A stretch of 64,000 nt of DNA from Pelobates cultripes (lineage: Eukaryota; Chordata; Amphibia; Anura; Pelobatidae), in contig OW240915.1 in the NCBI GenBank assembly GCA_933207985.1, positions 268,690,596-268,754,595 of the forward strand. Reading direction: 5' to 3'. How positions within the stretch are numbered: the first letter of the stretch is position 1; every line of letters begins with the position of its first letter. Below are positions 1 to 13,912 of this stretch, one piece after another. The notes below the pieces were generated by a model. That model saw only the letters and a program-made list of their open reading frames with translations, had not been told where the DNA came from and did not search any database. Made by a program: the position numbers and the translations under genes.

Positions 1-430
1 TTTAATAGTTCAAATGTTTTGGATTGTGATAACGTTGAAAATACACAAAAACACAATTCAAGCCTGAGTTCAGGAGGTGTAATGGGATGAATAAATGGCT
101 GTGATTATAACTGATGCATTTGACTGGTAAAACTAACATGAATGTACTTTAGTTTCAAATTACATGTCACACAATATAATATATATAATTTAACCTCATA
201 ATAATAATAATAATAATATCTTTAAAAACAGAACTTAAACAAGTTGCAGAACAATTGGCAATGATGTCAAACCTTTTTTCTTTTCTTTTTGTAAAATATG
301 CTTTAAAATAGTTTTTTCCTCAGTAGGAATAGAAATAATCTAGTTAAAAAAAAGGCCTGTCACATTTTCTCTAGATCTCCCTTAGAACCAGGAAATGCTT
401 GTGCCAGCAGGTAAACAAAAAAGCATATAG

Positions 431-548
431 GATACAATACAATAGCTATACTGAAGCAGAGTATACAATAGCTATACATTCTAATTACTGATGAAAAGAA
501 ACCAGCTCAGTACTGTTTTCAGCATCAGCAAGGTAAACAGTATATAAA
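431..548 (+). promoter_or_regulatory. Lens-type proximal promoter of gamma-crystallin copy 1
   Basis: A canonical TATA box (TATATAAA, 541-548) lies 65 bp before the start codon. Just upstream is TCAGCATCAGCA (519-530), two half sites like the Maf response element used by L-Maf/c-Maf in crystallin genes. Further up, ACAAT cores of the SOX type occur at 434, 439 and 465, two of them inside a repeated ACAATAGCTATAC block. Spacing and composition fit the known compact SOX/MAF-driven gamma-crystallin promoters. Factor binding is inferred from motif resemblance only. Confidence 0.75.
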
Positions 549-605
549 GGCTCTTCATGCTATGTAACAGCACAACTTGCATGAGCAGATCAACCATCAC
601 TGAAA

Positions 606-1653
606 ATGGGAAAGGTAAGATGATCTGAATATTGTAAATATTTGCAACACAAGAAATTTTGGAAACAATAAACAGATTTTTTTTTTAAATGAACCAAAGC
701 AAATTCAAGTTTAAAATGCTTACACTGAATGCCAGCAAACTTTATCCTATACAATATATCCTGGTGAGTTTATCTAGGCCAGAAACATGACAACATAATA
801 TTCCATAAACTAGTTTTGGACATTTGCCGCCTCATCAAATACAAATTCATCAGAACACATGCTTCACATGTTTACTTTTTTCAGACTCAAGATTAAGATT
901 TTTTCAGTTTTTTAAAGTACTTTCTAGTGAATGCCACTATTAACCGTAATAAATTGCTATAATTATGTGAAAGTGAATGCAAGTTCACCAATCTAAAAAA
1001 ACACAAAATGTACCAAAAACATATATTCCAATTCGGTCCTAAACTTATATGTTTAACACCTACACTTTATTATTTGAACAGGATAATAGTAAATGTTTTT
1101 AGGAATCTATAGCATCAAGTAATCAAACCAGAAACTATTTTTTAAATGAAATTATTAACCACTAAAACAATAACAAACTAAAAAATCTAAAATGTTCAAA
1201 TGCATGGTTGTTTCACAGATTGTCTTCTACGAGGATCGTAACTTCCAGGGCCGCTCTTATGAGTGCAACTCTGAGTGTCCAGATATGTCCTCATATTTTC
1301 AGCGCTGTAATTCCATCCGAGTGGAAAGTGGAAACTGGATTCTGTATGAGCACCCCAACTATAGAGGACACCAGTATTACCTTAGCAGGGGAGAATATCC
1401 TAATTTCCAGCAATGGATGGGTTTCAATGACTCCATCAGATCTTGTCGTATTAGCCCACAGGTAAAGATATTTACCAAAATAGTTAAGAACCTTACATAA
1501 ATATGATGCAGTACAAAAAAACATTATTTTCCAATTATCAATTATTATAGGTTTACCTTTGCAAATATGACCTTTTTTGACTATTATTCATGATTTTATG
1601 GAATATATCTTCAATTCAAAATTCCATTGTCAGGTAACAGGTGGTTAACATGG

Positions 1654-1705
<52 letters not shown>

Positions 1706-2056
1706 CTGTATAGATTTTTGATGTTTACATGCAATTATACAATTATTTTACTCTTGTTTATAAATATTTTTTTCTTCGTAAAGCACCATGGATCATTCAG
1801 AGTAAAGGTCTATGAGAGGGAGGATTTCCGAGGTCAGATGATGGAGTTCACTGAAGATTGTGCTAATGTCAATGAGAGATTCCGTTACCATGACATCCAC
1901 TCCTGCCAGGTGATTGATGGCTACTGGATGTTCTATGAGGAACCAAATTACAAAGGACGCCAGTATTACCTGAGACCTGGAGAGTACAGAAGATATACTG
2001 ACTGGGGTGCCATGAGCCCAAGAATTGGCTCATTCAGGAGACTTCACCATTTCTAA
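606..2056 (+). CDS. Gamma-crystallin, copy 1 (3 exons, complete)
   Basis: Structural eye-lens protein of the beta/gamma-crystallin superfamily, 174 aa, cytosolic in lens fibre cells. Exons: 606-614 (Met-Gly-Lys), 1219-1461 (81 codons), 1784-2056 (90 codons plus TAA). All introns are GT-AG, phase 0. The three-codon first exon followed by one exon per two-Greek-key domain is the classic gamma-crystallin architecture. Domain 1 (residues 1-84) contains [16 protein letters not shown] and QQWMGF; domain 2 (85-174) contains [18 protein letters not shown] and RRYTDWGAM. The four buried tryptophans are present (W43, W69, W132, W158). Poly(A) signal AATAAA is at 2099-2104. Intron 2 holds a (TA)n run at about 1657-1703. 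The C-terminal domain resembles amphibian and fish gamma types, with many Tyr, Arg and Met. It has Arg37 and Ala111. No frame damage is visible, so it is probably functional. Confidence 0.95.
1657..1703. repeat. (TA)n microsatellite in intron 2 of copy 1
   Basis: About 23 TA dinucleotides between exons 2 and 3. The same tract is present in copies 2 (about 9156-9201) and 3 (about 16636-16681), but is replaced by an A-run plus a shorter TA tract in copy 4 (24096-24131). Confidence 0.9.
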
Positions 2057-3820
2057 TAAGTTGTATTTATTACTAAATCAGCATGTCATTAAGAATATAA
2101 TAAAAGCATCAAAAATTATCTTTAAGGTCTATATTTTTTCATTTTCTATTTAAGTTGTGGTTTCATACCTTTTACTTTACATGCAAAATGCAAACACTTA
2201 TTTTAAACCACAGTTCAGTAAATAAATTATTAATATAACAGTGGTTCCTATAAAAACAAATAATGAGTAAGTAATAAGGGGAATTATATTATTTTTTACA
2301 TATAGTCCCTCAGGAAGTTGAAGTTGTGACATCAAAATACTTATAGCTTTTTTTACTGAAGGTGGTTTGACCCAAGATATTACAAGATAATACTAATGAA
2401 ACAGTATTGTAACCTCTAAAACTACATGTAGGTGGGTGGAGGTAATTTCCAGCAGACCAGATATTGTTTGGGATCCAAGATTCTCAGTATTTTGGCAGCA
2501 AAAAACACATTTACCTGTATTTATCTGTTTTCAGAAGCTTAAATATTAACTTGACAGGATTGGGGAATGCTCTTAACAGCGGTATCAGATCCTGACCCTA
2601 GTTCACAACGTATAGATATTATGCTTATGCAGCCGCCTTGTGCTTAAAATGGCACATTAAGTCTAAAGAGAAGTTCTTCTTGGGCGGGATCCATCTAATC
2701 ACCTACCACAACATAGTTGCCATCATGCTAAAGGATAATAAGGAAGACCAAATACAAAAGGGAAATTAAAGCCCTACTGTGGGACAACAGGCAACATTGA
2801 AGGACTGTGGTGATATCTGGAAAAGGCAAATCTCAAATCTGTTCACTTTCATCCATCACAGGGAGTGCCTGGTGGAGAATGTGGGTTGCTTAAAAAATGT
2901 GTGGGGTACAAGAGGAATTTTTTTTGGAAGAATGGACAAATTTTATTCCATGCCTATTATGAACTGTTTTATCTCATAAACAAACAAACTCCACTAGCAT
3001 TAATAGATTTTTTTCACACACTAGTATAAGTTTCTTAAGCCACTCAAATTCTTACATAGAGACTTTGAGTTATGTATTTGTACAATTCCTGACTGTCTAA
3101 GAACAGTCAGGATATTCTTTTGAAACATTTAATTTGCTAACATTTAATTTGACACAAATCACTCTGGCCTGGAGACAATTATTGAAGCATGACCATAAGT
3201 CTGAGACCCTAAGGCATCACATTCTAAACTTCCCATGATCACACATGAGGATGCCATACATTATATTAGGTACTCTTCAGAAGTGAATGCTTTCCTAAGA
3301 AGACTAGGGACTCCTCTGTACACTAATAATCCTGGAGGGGTTACAACCAGATCTCCCCATTGATGGGATATGGAGAAGATAACTCAATTGACCTTGTTTG
3401 TGCCCGTACTTTGCAATATTCCTGCAGTTTCATAGATGCTCAACCTTATGACGTCCATTTGACGGACTTGTGAGGTCCAATTGACTGCTATTAGCTAATA
3501 TCTGATTATCAAATGGCTATTTTAATTGCTCATATGTTACCACAGAGGAGTAACTACGGGTAGTTTCTGTCTATGATGGTTTATTTTTATTTTTATTATA
3601 TTTATTTTTTATAGTACTACTATTGTTTCTTTGTACTGAGTAGCAGTTTATCCTCATTCTATAGTGCAGCTTATTTTCATGTCATACTCTCCCTCAGACT
3701 TTCTATATCAAGTATAAACACTTGTAACTGATTGTCAAGTTCTCCCTTTTAAGCTAGCAAATCACAATAGATGACTGCAATGTTTATATTGCAGCTCTAG
3801 GTCTTCAGTGGCCTTCAGTG

Positions 3821-4209
3821 GCTGTCTACCAGAGAGTAACTGGGGGCGCTTCCAGAATCGTAACAGACTTTTGGTCCTTTATCTAACGCTGGACGTCCTC
3901 ACCCTCTACATGAGGACGTCAGATTTTCCCCATAACAAAGCATTGATTCAATGCTTTCCGAAGGGGAGGTCTTATGCGCGTGCGGCGTTTGCCACACATG
4001 CGCATTAGACCCTGCTTGTCGCAGGGTGGAGGAGGGGGCGGAGCTTCCACACAGCACCGAGGAATATCGGCACTGGGATAAGTTAAGTAAATAAAGGGTT
4101 TTTAACCCTCTATTTACTAGGGAAGGGGGCGCAGGGCAAGGGGGAGGTAGAGGAATCGGTAGTGCCAGGAATGCAGCTTTGTATTCCTGGAACTACAGTA
4201 TCCCTTTAA
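3821..4209. mobile_element. TTAA-type MITE in unit 1
   Basis: GC-rich block in an AT-rich spacer that ends with TACAGTATCCCTTTAA, the terminal signature of a MITE family seen repeatedly in this window (TTAAAGGGA... ends). Internal pieces such as TGATTCAATGCTTTCC and an A/T-flanked AACCCT hairpin match the related copy at 42495, read in reverse complement. The left boundary is not certain. All four units carry it, so it predates the amplification. Confidence 0.6.
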
Positions 4210-6420
4210 CACATTGTTTACCAGAAGAGACAATATTTGAAGCAGCACATTTTAAAACTGATTGCAGCTGTTCCTGTAATACTTTCAACTATTCAGCATG
4301 TCCTGATGCAAATTTGAAAGTACTTGGAACAAAAGATTCATTGGGGAAAGTGATTGGCATTGTTCTGCCTGTCATTAACTCATGAGGTGACACTTGCGTT
4401 TTAGAGTTTGGAGTTGCATGAATATACATTAATACTCCTAGTAAATATGTTACCCAACTACTCCCTTTAACTACAAGCGTTTATTTTTCAATTTAAATGT
4501 TAATGTAAAACAATTTAAATAGAGTTCCATGGTCGTTTTGCCACAGATACTCTCTGTAACTTTGGTTTCTAGTCTTTAGGTCTTGGATTAAATTGAGCAC
4601 ATATGAGACACTCCTGTACTATATGTATACATCATTCTTTTAAATTAGGATGATACAATTTATTTTGCAGGATCTTAAACAGTTTTTCTGTACAGACTTA
4701 AATCCTGCCCACATTCTCCATTATTAAATGTAGGAAATTAGCTGTTCCTGAGATGTTTGTCACACCAAAGTTCCAATAATCAAATCAGATTGTATTGCAG
4801 CCAAAAATGTATATTTATTCAAACATACACACCATGAGAAAATAACACAAAGTCTTTGCACACATCTGGACCAATACAGCAATGTGTAAGCACTTCAAGA
4901 TAATATTCATTTTTGTTGTTAGAAGTATTGGTGAGGAATTTCTAACTGTAAATGTTTGTATATGTCTAAAATTCAGTTACTCACGAGGCGTACACATAAG
5001 GTTACCTGACACTTTAAAATATGTGGCCATCATAGAAAAAGGTTGTGGCTTAACCATTCTGTCCAATCTCTGATTAGAGCCAGACATTATACAAATGGTT
5101 AGGAAATAGAGGTAGGTGATGTATAGAGTCCCACAAGGGGAAACTAACATCAGGAGAGCTCCACTGTTTAAGAAATGAGGAATGGGGCCCTCCCTTTAAT
5201 CAATCTAAGGATAAAAAGGGATATGCAAACAAAAAGTATAACTTGAAAAAAGGGAGACATACTAAATGGTGCCCAGGGGAATACTAACTAGCATCTACGT
5301 TCCAGTTCCCCTAGTGTCCTCATTGGAGCTCCCTATTAGGTGGTTACAGTGGTGCAGCTCATGAGCCCTTGACTTGTATCCAGACTCCTGACCTGCACTC
5401 TGTTTACTTTATTTCTCCATTTTGTGTTTTATACAAATGTTTATACTTGGGGGGTAAAATATAATTTACACGAAGGTCTTTCTGTTTACATGATTAAATG
5501 AATTTCTTCAAAAAGAAACTTCCTAATACACATGGGAGTCTTGCTTGCAATACTAGGTCAAAAGGTAATATCAACAGGCTTTCATCAATCATTATCTCAA
5601 CAAGAACCATATGTGGTGAACATTGGTAAACAAATAAATAGGATCTCTCAGTTCTTGTGTCTGAAAGTATTTTAAAAGGAAATTAATTTCAACTAATACA
5701 AAACTTATAATATTCATATCACAAAGATAAAATCCTACAACACATCAGATATTTAAAGTTCAATACATATATTTCATAACCCAGTGCAGGTGTGTCCCTT
5801 TATTAACATTATTAACATCTCCAAAAATCAACAGTTCACTTTTTTGGTTTTGAGCTACAGTTTCACAAAGGAATAGGGCTATGTCTAAAAGTAATACACT
5901 AGGAAGCTAGGTGGGCGTTAAATTCCTGCAACAATGATAGTTTTACTGAAAGGGATCTTGATTGTGTCAGAGAGGAAATCAAAGGTGGCAAGGGAGCCAA
6001 TAGTTTTTTAAAAGGGTGAACGTTAGAAACAATCCCAAGAAATTAAGAAATCCAAAGGAAAGATCAAATTATTTTCCAATTTAAGATGAAAAACAGACTA
6101 AGTTGGATTAATACCTCATCAGCTAAAAACAAAAGAATACGAGAATGTTGTCTTCAAAAAGCATTTACGTTTTTCAGCTCTAATAATTAAAAGAGAGTTA
6201 TTTTTATAATAATCTAATCTATAATTTGGATAGGATAGGTACATGCTTCTATTATTTAACTCAATCTTCTCTCCTCTCAACTGTTTCTGGTGTGTTATTG
6301 TGTTTTGTTTGTAAATGTCTAGGCATGCAAAAGTGTGGATGTAATTTTATTACTGTGGAAACAAAATAAGGATTATTAAGAATAATAACATTCAATATTT
6401 TATGTAACCACAAAGAGCAC

Positions 6421-7411
6421 TGTGACGAAGTGCCCTTCGCCACTTGGTCCTGGAGAGGCCTACTTGCCAGCCTCCTCCCCTGTGACTATGACTCTTTCAT
6501 GTATCTGGCTTTAAAGCCCCTAGTATACCTTCAGACAGACTATTTATGTAGGCTGCTTTATTTATCTTATGTTTTAGTCACCCTGTACCCATTATAGGTG
6601 CAGGGTGTGTGTAATGTAATTGTTTATAGTGTGTGTGTGTGTGTACTGTGTAATGTATTGCCTGCTCTCTTGTATTGCTGAGGTTTGCTACCAACTAGGT
6701 GGGTTTGGCTATGGAACTTGTCTAGTGCCCTCTGTTGGTAGCAACAGCAATATGCACTACCTGAATTGCAAGACTGGTTCATTTGCATATTCAGGTGGAT
6801 TTGCATATTGCTAATTCTGCAGGCAGGTGAGATATTTACTGTTAAATATTGTCTCCCCCTACCCCTTTAAAAATGTGCCATTGTGTTGTGATAAGTCACT
6901 GTGTGTTGCTTGATTTGGTTTGACTGTTTGGGATTTTATTGAGTTTTCACAACAATGTTATTGTGGTGACCCTATTGGCTGGTCCCAAGGGAATAAAGGT
7001 TTTGACAGTTCTTCTTGATCCCTCTAAACGTAGCCTTGTCTCGTTATTGGAGGGAGCTGTTATAATCACACTGGGGATTGCTATGCTCTGCATGCTCCCC
7101 TGAGCTTGAGTCACTTAGCTCTTTTAAGAGCTTGTTCCTGACACGCTCTCCTTGGAGGAGGGGTCTTCACCACACAGTCCTGGATGCTGGAGGTTCGTAC
7201 AGGGTGGAAGGAAGAGTTCTTTCCCACACAGTCCTGGAGGACAGAAGCTGATCCAGGGTGGAAGGAAGACGGCGAGACTCCAGTCAAGATACGGCGGTTG
7301 CGGAGTCTGCAGTGGTTGTGGTGTCTGCTGCAGCGCTTGGAGTCCTCAGGAAGCGCTAGGAGCATCCGTCAACGGAGGGTATTCAGTCGGAGTACAAGGA
7401 GCTCCGTTACA
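6421..7411 (+). mobile_element. Solo LTR in unit 1
   Basis: A 991-bp element beginning TGTGACGAAG and ending CTCCGTTACA, with imperfect terminal inverted repeats TGTGACG/CGTTACA. It is flanked by the 5-bp duplication AGCAC at 6416-6420 and 7412-7416, the hallmark of LTR-retroelement integration. AATAAA at about 6991 suggests plus orientation. An imperfect ~57-bp direct repeat containing CACACAGTCCTGGA lies near 7172-7260. No internal retroviral genes are present, so it is a solo LTR left by LTR-LTR recombination. Short ORFs within it are not genes. Confidence 0.85.
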
Positions 7412-8034
7412 AGCACTATTTAATTTGTTGTTAATTCCATGATCATGAGATAATGTGAATACCAATAAGAGATAAGCCGAGATGTAACTTTATTTTTAAT
7501 AGTTCAAATGTTTTGGATTGTGATAACGTTGAAAATACACAAAAACACAATTCAAGCCTGAGTTCAGGAGGTGTAATGGGATGAATAAATGGCTGTGATT
7601 ATAACTGATGCATTTGACTGGTAAAACTAACATGAATGTACTTTAGTTTCAAATTACATGTCACACAATATAATATATATAATTTAACCTCCTAATAATA
7701 ATAATAATAATATCTTTAAAAACAGAACTTAAACAAGTTGCAGAACAATTGGCAATGATGTCAAACCTTTTTTCTTTTCTTTTTGTAAAATATGCTTTAA
7801 AGTAGTTTTTTCCTCAGTAGGAATAGAAATAATCTAGTTGAAAAAAAGGCCTGTCACATTTTCTCTAGATCTCCCTTAGAACCAGGAAATGCTTGTGCCA
7901 GCAGGTAAACAAAAAAGCATATAGGATACAATACAATAGCTATACTGAAGCAGAGTATACAATAGCTATACATTCTAATTACTGATGAAAAGAAACCAGC
8001 TCAGTACTGTTTTCAGCATCAGCAAGGTAAACAG

Positions 8035-8042
8035 TATATAAA
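8035..8042 (+). promoter_or_regulatory. TATA box of gamma-crystallin copy 2
   Basis: TATATAAA, 65 bp before the start codon, with the same upstream half-MARE pair and ACAAT cores as copy 1. Confidence 0.8.
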
Positions 8043-8099
8043 GGCTCTTCATGCTATGTAACAGCACAACTTGCATGAGCAGATCAACCATCACTGAAA

Positions 8100-9151
8100 A
8101 TGGGAAAGGTAAGATGATCTGAATATTGTAAATATTTGCAACACAAGAAATTTTGGAAACAATAAACAGATTTTTTTTTTTTAAAAATGAACCAAAGCAA
8201 ATTCAAGTTTAAAATGCTTACACTGAATGCCAGCAAACTTTATCCTATACAATATATCCTGGTGAGTTTATCTAGGCCAGAAACATGACAACATAATATT
8301 CCATAAACTAGTTTTGGACATTTGCCGCCTCATCAAATACAAATTCATCAGAACACATGCTTCACATGTTTACTTTTTTCAGACTCAAGATTAAGATTTT
8401 TTCAGTTTTTGAAAGTACTTTCTAGTGAATGCCACTATTAACCGTAATAAATTGCTATAATTATGTGAAAGTGAATGCAAGTTCACCAATCTAAAAAAAC
8501 ACAAAATGTACCAAAAACATATATTCCAATTCGGTCCTAAACTTATATGTTTAACACCTACACTTTATTATTTGAACAGGATAATAGTAAATGTTTTTAG
8601 GAATCTATAGCATCAAGTAATCAAACCAGAAACTATTTTTTAAATGAAATTATTAACCACTAAAACAATAACAAACTAAAAAATCTAAAATGTTCAAATG
8701 CATGGTTGTTTCACAGATTGTCTTCTACGAGGATCGTAACTTCCAGGGCCGCTCTTATGAGTGCAACTCTGAGTGTCCAGATATGTCCTCATATTTTCAG
8801 CGCTGTAATTCCATCCGAGTGGAAAGTGGAAACTGGATTCTGTATGAGCACCCCAACTATAGAGGACACCAGTATTACCTTAGCAGGGGAGAATATCCTA
8901 ATTTCCAGCAATGGATGGGTTTCAATGACTCCATCAGATCTTGTCGTATTAGCCCACAGGTAAAGATATTTACCAAAATAGTTAAGAACCTTACATAAAT
9001 ATGATGCAGTACAAAAAAACATTATTTTCCAATTATCAATTATTATAGGTTTACCTTTGCAAATATGACCTTTTTTGACTATTATTCATGATTTTATGGA
9101 ATATATCTTCAATTCAAAATTCCATTGTCAGGTAACAGGTGGTTAACATGG

Positions 9152-9203
<52 letters not shown>

Positions 9204-9554
9204 CTGTATAGATTTTTGATGTTTACATGCAATTATACAATTATTTTACTCTTGTTTATAAATATTTTTTTCTTCGTAAAGCACCATGGATCATTCAGAG
9301 TAAAGGTCTATGAGAGGGAGGATTTCCGAGGTCAGATGATGGAGTTCACTGAAGATTGTCCTAATGTCAATGAGAGATTCCGTTACCATGACATCCACTC
9401 CTGCCAGGTGATTGATGGCTACTGGATGTTCTATGAGGAACCAAATTACAAAGGACGCCAGTATTACCTGAGACCTGGAGAGTACAGAAGATATACTGAC
9501 TGGGGTGCCATGAGCCCAAGAATTGGCTCATTCAGGAGACTTCACCATTTCTAA
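8100..9554 (+). CDS. Gamma-crystallin, copy 2 (3 exons, complete)
   Basis: 174-aa lens structural protein. Exons 8100-8108, 8717-8959 and 9282-9554, phase-0 GT-AG introns, AATAAA at 9597-9602. The protein equals copy 1 except Pro111 in place of Ala111 (CCT for GCT), in the loop after the conserved FTEDC strand of the second domain. Pro at this place is also common in other gamma-crystallins, so it is expected to be tolerated. Promoter, splice sites and stop are all intact. Confidence 0.95.
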
Positions 9555-11312
9555 TAAGTTGTATTTATTACTAAATCAGCATGTCATTAAGAATATAATA
9601 AAAGCATCAAAAATTATCTTTAAGGTCTATATTTTTTCATTTTCTATTTAAGTTGTGGTTTCATACCTTTTACTTTACATGCAAAATGCAAACACTTATT
9701 TTAAACCACAGTTCAGTAAATAAATTATTAATATAACAGTGGTTCCTATAAAAACAAATAATGAGTAAGTAATAAGGGGAATTATATTATTTTTTACATA
9801 TAGTCCCTCAGGAAGTTGAAGTTGTGACATCAAAATACTTATAGCTTTTTTTACTGAAGGTGGTTTGACCCAAGATATTACAAGATAATACTAATGAAAC
9901 AGTATTGTAACCTCTAAAACTACATGTAGGTGGGTGGAGGTAATTTCCAGCAGACCAGATATTGTTTGGGATCCAAGATTCTCAGTATTTTGGCAGCAAA
10001 AAACACATTTACCTGTATTTATCTGTTTTCAGAAGCTTAAATATTAACTTGACAGGATTGGGGAATGCTCTTAACAGCGGTATCAGATCCTGACCCTAGT
10101 TCACAACGTATAGATATTATGCTTATGCAGCCGCCTTGTGCTTAAAATGGCACATTAAGTCAAAAGAGAAGTTCTTCTTGGGCGGGATCCATCTAATCAC
10201 CTACCACAACATAGTTGCCATCATGCTAAAGGATAATAAGGAAGACCAAATACAAAAGGGAAATTAAAGCCCTACTGTGGGACAACAGGCAACATTGAAG
10301 GACTGTGGTGATATCTGGAAAAGGCAAATCTCAAATCTGTTCACTTTCATCCATCACAGGGAGTGCCTGGTGGAGAATGTGGGTTGCTTAAAAAATGTGT
10401 GGGGTACAAGAGGAATTTTTTTTGGAAGAATGGACAAATTTTATTCCATGCCTATTATGAACTGTTTTATCTCATAAACAAACAAACTCCACTAGCATTA
10501 ATAGATTTTTTTCACACACTAGTATAAGTTTCTTAAGACACTCAAATTCTTACATAGAGACTTTGAGTTATGTATTTGTACAATTCCTGACTGTCTAAGA
10601 ACAGTCAGGATATTCTTTTGAAACATTTAATTTGCTAACATTTAATTTGACACAAATCACTCTGGCCTGGAGACAATTATTGAAGCATGACCATAAGTCT
10701 GAGACCCTAAGGCATCACATTCTAAACTTCCCATGATCACACATGAGGATGCCATACATTATATTAGGTACTCTTCAGAAGTGAATGCTTTCCTAAGAAG
10801 ACTAGGGACTCCTCTGTACACTAATAATCCTGGAGGGGTTACAACCAGATCTCCCCATTGATGGGATATGGAGAAGATAACTCAATTGACCTTGTTTGTG
10901 CCCGTACTTTGCAATATTCCTGCAGTTTCATAGATGCTCAACCTTATGACGTCCATTTGACGGACTTGTGAGGTCCAATTGACTGCTATTAGCTAATATC
11001 TGATTATCAAATGGCTATTTTAATTGCTCATATGTTACCACAGAGGAGTAACTACGGGTAGTTTCTGTCTATGATGGTTTATTTTTATTTTTATTATATT
11101 TATTTTTTATAGTACTACTATTGTTTCTTTGTACTGAGTAGCAGTTTATCCTCATTCTATAGTGCAGCTTATTTTCAGGTCATACTCTCCCTCAGACTTT
11201 CTATATCAAGTATAAACACTTGTAACTGATTGTCAAGTTCTCCCTTTTAAGCTAGCAAATCACAATAGATGACTGCAATGTTTATATTGCAGCTCTAGGT
11301 CTGCCTTCAGTG

Positions 11313-11701
11313 GCTGTCTACCAGAGAGTAACTGGGGGCGCTTCCAGAATCGTAACAGACTTTTGGTCCTTTATCTAACGCTGGACGTCCTCACCCTCTA
11401 CATGAGGACGTCAGATTTTCCCCATAACAAAGCATTGATTCAATGCTTTCCGAAGGGGAGGTCTTATGCGCGTGCGGCGTTTGCCACACATGCGCATTAG
11501 ACCCTGCTTGTCGCAGGGTGGAGGAGGGGGCGGAGCTTCCACACAGCACCGAGGAATATCGGCACTGGGATAAGTTAAGTAAATAAAGGGTTTTTAACCC
11601 TCTATTTACTAGGGAAGGGGGCGCAGGGCAAGGGGGAGGTAGAGGAATCGGTAGTGCCAGGAATGCAGCTTTGTATTCCTGGAACTACAGTATCCCTTTA
11701 A
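11313..11701. mobile_element. TTAA-type MITE in unit 2
   Basis: Paralogue of the unit 1 MITE at the same unit position, ending in CCCTTTAA at 11694-11701. It is nearly identical, so it was copied with the unit rather than inserted independently. Confidence 0.6.
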
Positions 11702-13912
11702 CACATTGTTTACCAGAAGAGACAATATTTGAAGCAGCACATTTTAAAACTGATTGCAGCTGTTCCTGTAATACTTTCAACTATTCAGCATGTCCTGATG
11801 CAAATTTGAAAGTACTTGGAACAAAAGATTCATTGGGGAAAGTGATTGGCATTGTTCTGCCTGTCATTAACTCATGAGGTGACACTTGCGTTTTAGAGTT
11901 TGGAGTTGCATGAATATACATTAATACTCCTAGTAAATATGTTACCCAACTACTCCCTTTAACTACAAGCGTTTATTTTTCAATTTAAATGTTAATGTAA
12001 AACAATTTAAATAGAGTTCCATGGTCGTTTTGCCACAGATACTCTCTGTAACTTTGGTTTCTAGTCTTTAGGTCTTGGATTAAATTGAGCACATATGAGA
12101 CACTCCTGTACTATATGTATACATCATTCTTTTAAATTAGGATGATACAATTTATTTTGCAGGATCTTAAACAGTTTTTATGTACAGACTTAAATCCTGC
12201 TCACATTCTCCATTATTAAATGTAGGAAATTAGCTGTTCCTGAGATGTTTGTCACACCAAAGTTCCAATAATCAAATCAGATTGTATTGCAGCCAAAAAT
12301 GTATATTTATTCAAACATACACACCATGAGAAAATAACACAAAGTCTTTGCACACATCTGGACCAATAGAGCAATGTGTAAGCACTTCAAGATAATATTC
12401 ATTTTTGTTGTTAGAAGTATTGGTGAGGAATTTCTAACTGTAAATGTTTGTATATGTCTAAAATTCAGTTACTCACGAGGCGTACACATAAGGTTACCTG
12501 ACACTTTAAAATATGTGGCCATCATAGAAAAAGGTTGTGGCTTAACCATTCTGTCCAATCTCTGATTAGAGCCAGACATTATACAAATGGTTAGGAAATA
12601 GAGGTAGGTGATGTATAGAGTCCCACAAGGGGAAACTAACATCAGGAGAGCTCCACTGTTTAAGAAATGAGGAATGGGGCCCTCCCTTTAATCAATCTAA
12701 GGATAAAAAGGGATATGCAAACAAAAAGTATAACTTGAAAAAAGGGAGACATACTAAATGGTGCCCAGGGGAATACTAACTAGCATCTACGTTCCAGTTC
12801 CCCTAGTGTCCTCATTGGAGCTCCCTATTAGGTGGTTACAGTGGTGCAGCTCATGAGCCCTTGACTTGTATCCAGACTCCTGACCTGCACTCTGTTTACT
12901 TTATTTCTCCATTTTGTGTTTTATACAAATGTTTATTCTTGGGGGGTAAAATATAATTTACACGAAGGTCTTTCTGTTTACATGATTAAATGAATTTCTT
13001 CAAAAAGAAACTTCCTAATACACATGGGAGTCTTGCTTGCAATACTAGGTCAAAAGGTAATATCAACAGGCTTTCATCAATCATTATCTCAACAAGAACC
13101 ATATGTGGTGAACATTGGTAAACAAATAAATAGGATCTCTCAGTTCTTGTGTCTGAAAGTATTTTAAAAGGAAATTAATTTCAACTAATACAAAACTTAT
13201 AATATTCATATCACAAAGATAAAATCCTACAACACATCAGATATTTAAAGTTCAATACATATATTTCATAACCCAGTGCAGGTGTGTCCCTTTATTAACA
13301 TTATTAACATCTCCAAAAATCAACAGTTCACTTTTTTGGTTTTGAGCTACAGTTTCACAAAGGAATAGGGCTATGTCTAAAAGTAATACACTAGGAAGCT
13401 AGGTGGGCGTTAAATTCCTGCAACAATGATAGTTTTACTGAAAGGGATCTTGATTGTGTCAGAGAGGAAATCAAAGGTGGCAAGGGAGCCAATAGTTTTT
13501 TAAAAGGGTGAACGTTAGAAACAATCCCAAGAAATTAAGAAATCCAAAGGAAAGATCAAATTATTTTCCAATTTAAGATGAAAAACAGACTAAGTTGGAT
13601 TAATACCTCATCAGCTAAAAACAAAAGAATACGAGAATGTTGTCTTCAAAAAGCATTTACGTTTTTCAGCTCTAATAATTAAAAGAGAGTTATTTTTATA
13701 ATAATCTAATCTATAATTTGGATAGGATAGGTACATGCTTCTATTATTTAACTCAATCTTCTCTCCTCTCAACTGTTTCTGGTGTGTTATTGTGTTTTGT
13801 TTGTAAATGTCTAGGCATGCAAAAGTGTGGATGTAATTTTATTACTGTGGAAACAAAATAAGGATTATTAAGAATAATAACATTCAATATTTTATGTAAC
13901 CACAAAGAGCAC

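Larger units (their letters stand above)
1..7494 (+). repeat. Tandem unit 1 of the gamma-crystallin array
   Basis: First visible ~7.49 kb unit. The window opens inside the array, because base 1 corresponds to base 7495 of the next copy, so more units may lie to the left. Order: promoter and gene (431-2104), AT-rich spacer, MITE (about 3821-4209), AT-rich spacer, solo LTR (6421-7411), short link. The spacers at 2105-3790 and 4210-6415 show no gene I can recognise; their short ORFs are not conserved as proteins. This copy has a private 9-base duplication near 3805 (CAGTGGCCTT repeated) absent from the other units. Confidence 0.95.

Noticed and set aside
1192..1218. ATG at 1192 as the start of a gamma-crystallin ORF
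   Set aside because: It lies in intron 1; the real start is the MGK mini-exon at 606, joined to the acceptor before 1219.
2779..2979. 66-codon frame (GQQATLKDC...) in every unit
   Set aside because: It opens with GTG, has no recognised domain and no exon signals; unit 4 alters it freely.
7111..7442. 84-, 96- and 79-codon frames conserved in all units
   Set aside because: They lie within the solo LTR and are kept only because the units are almost identical; no family resemblance.
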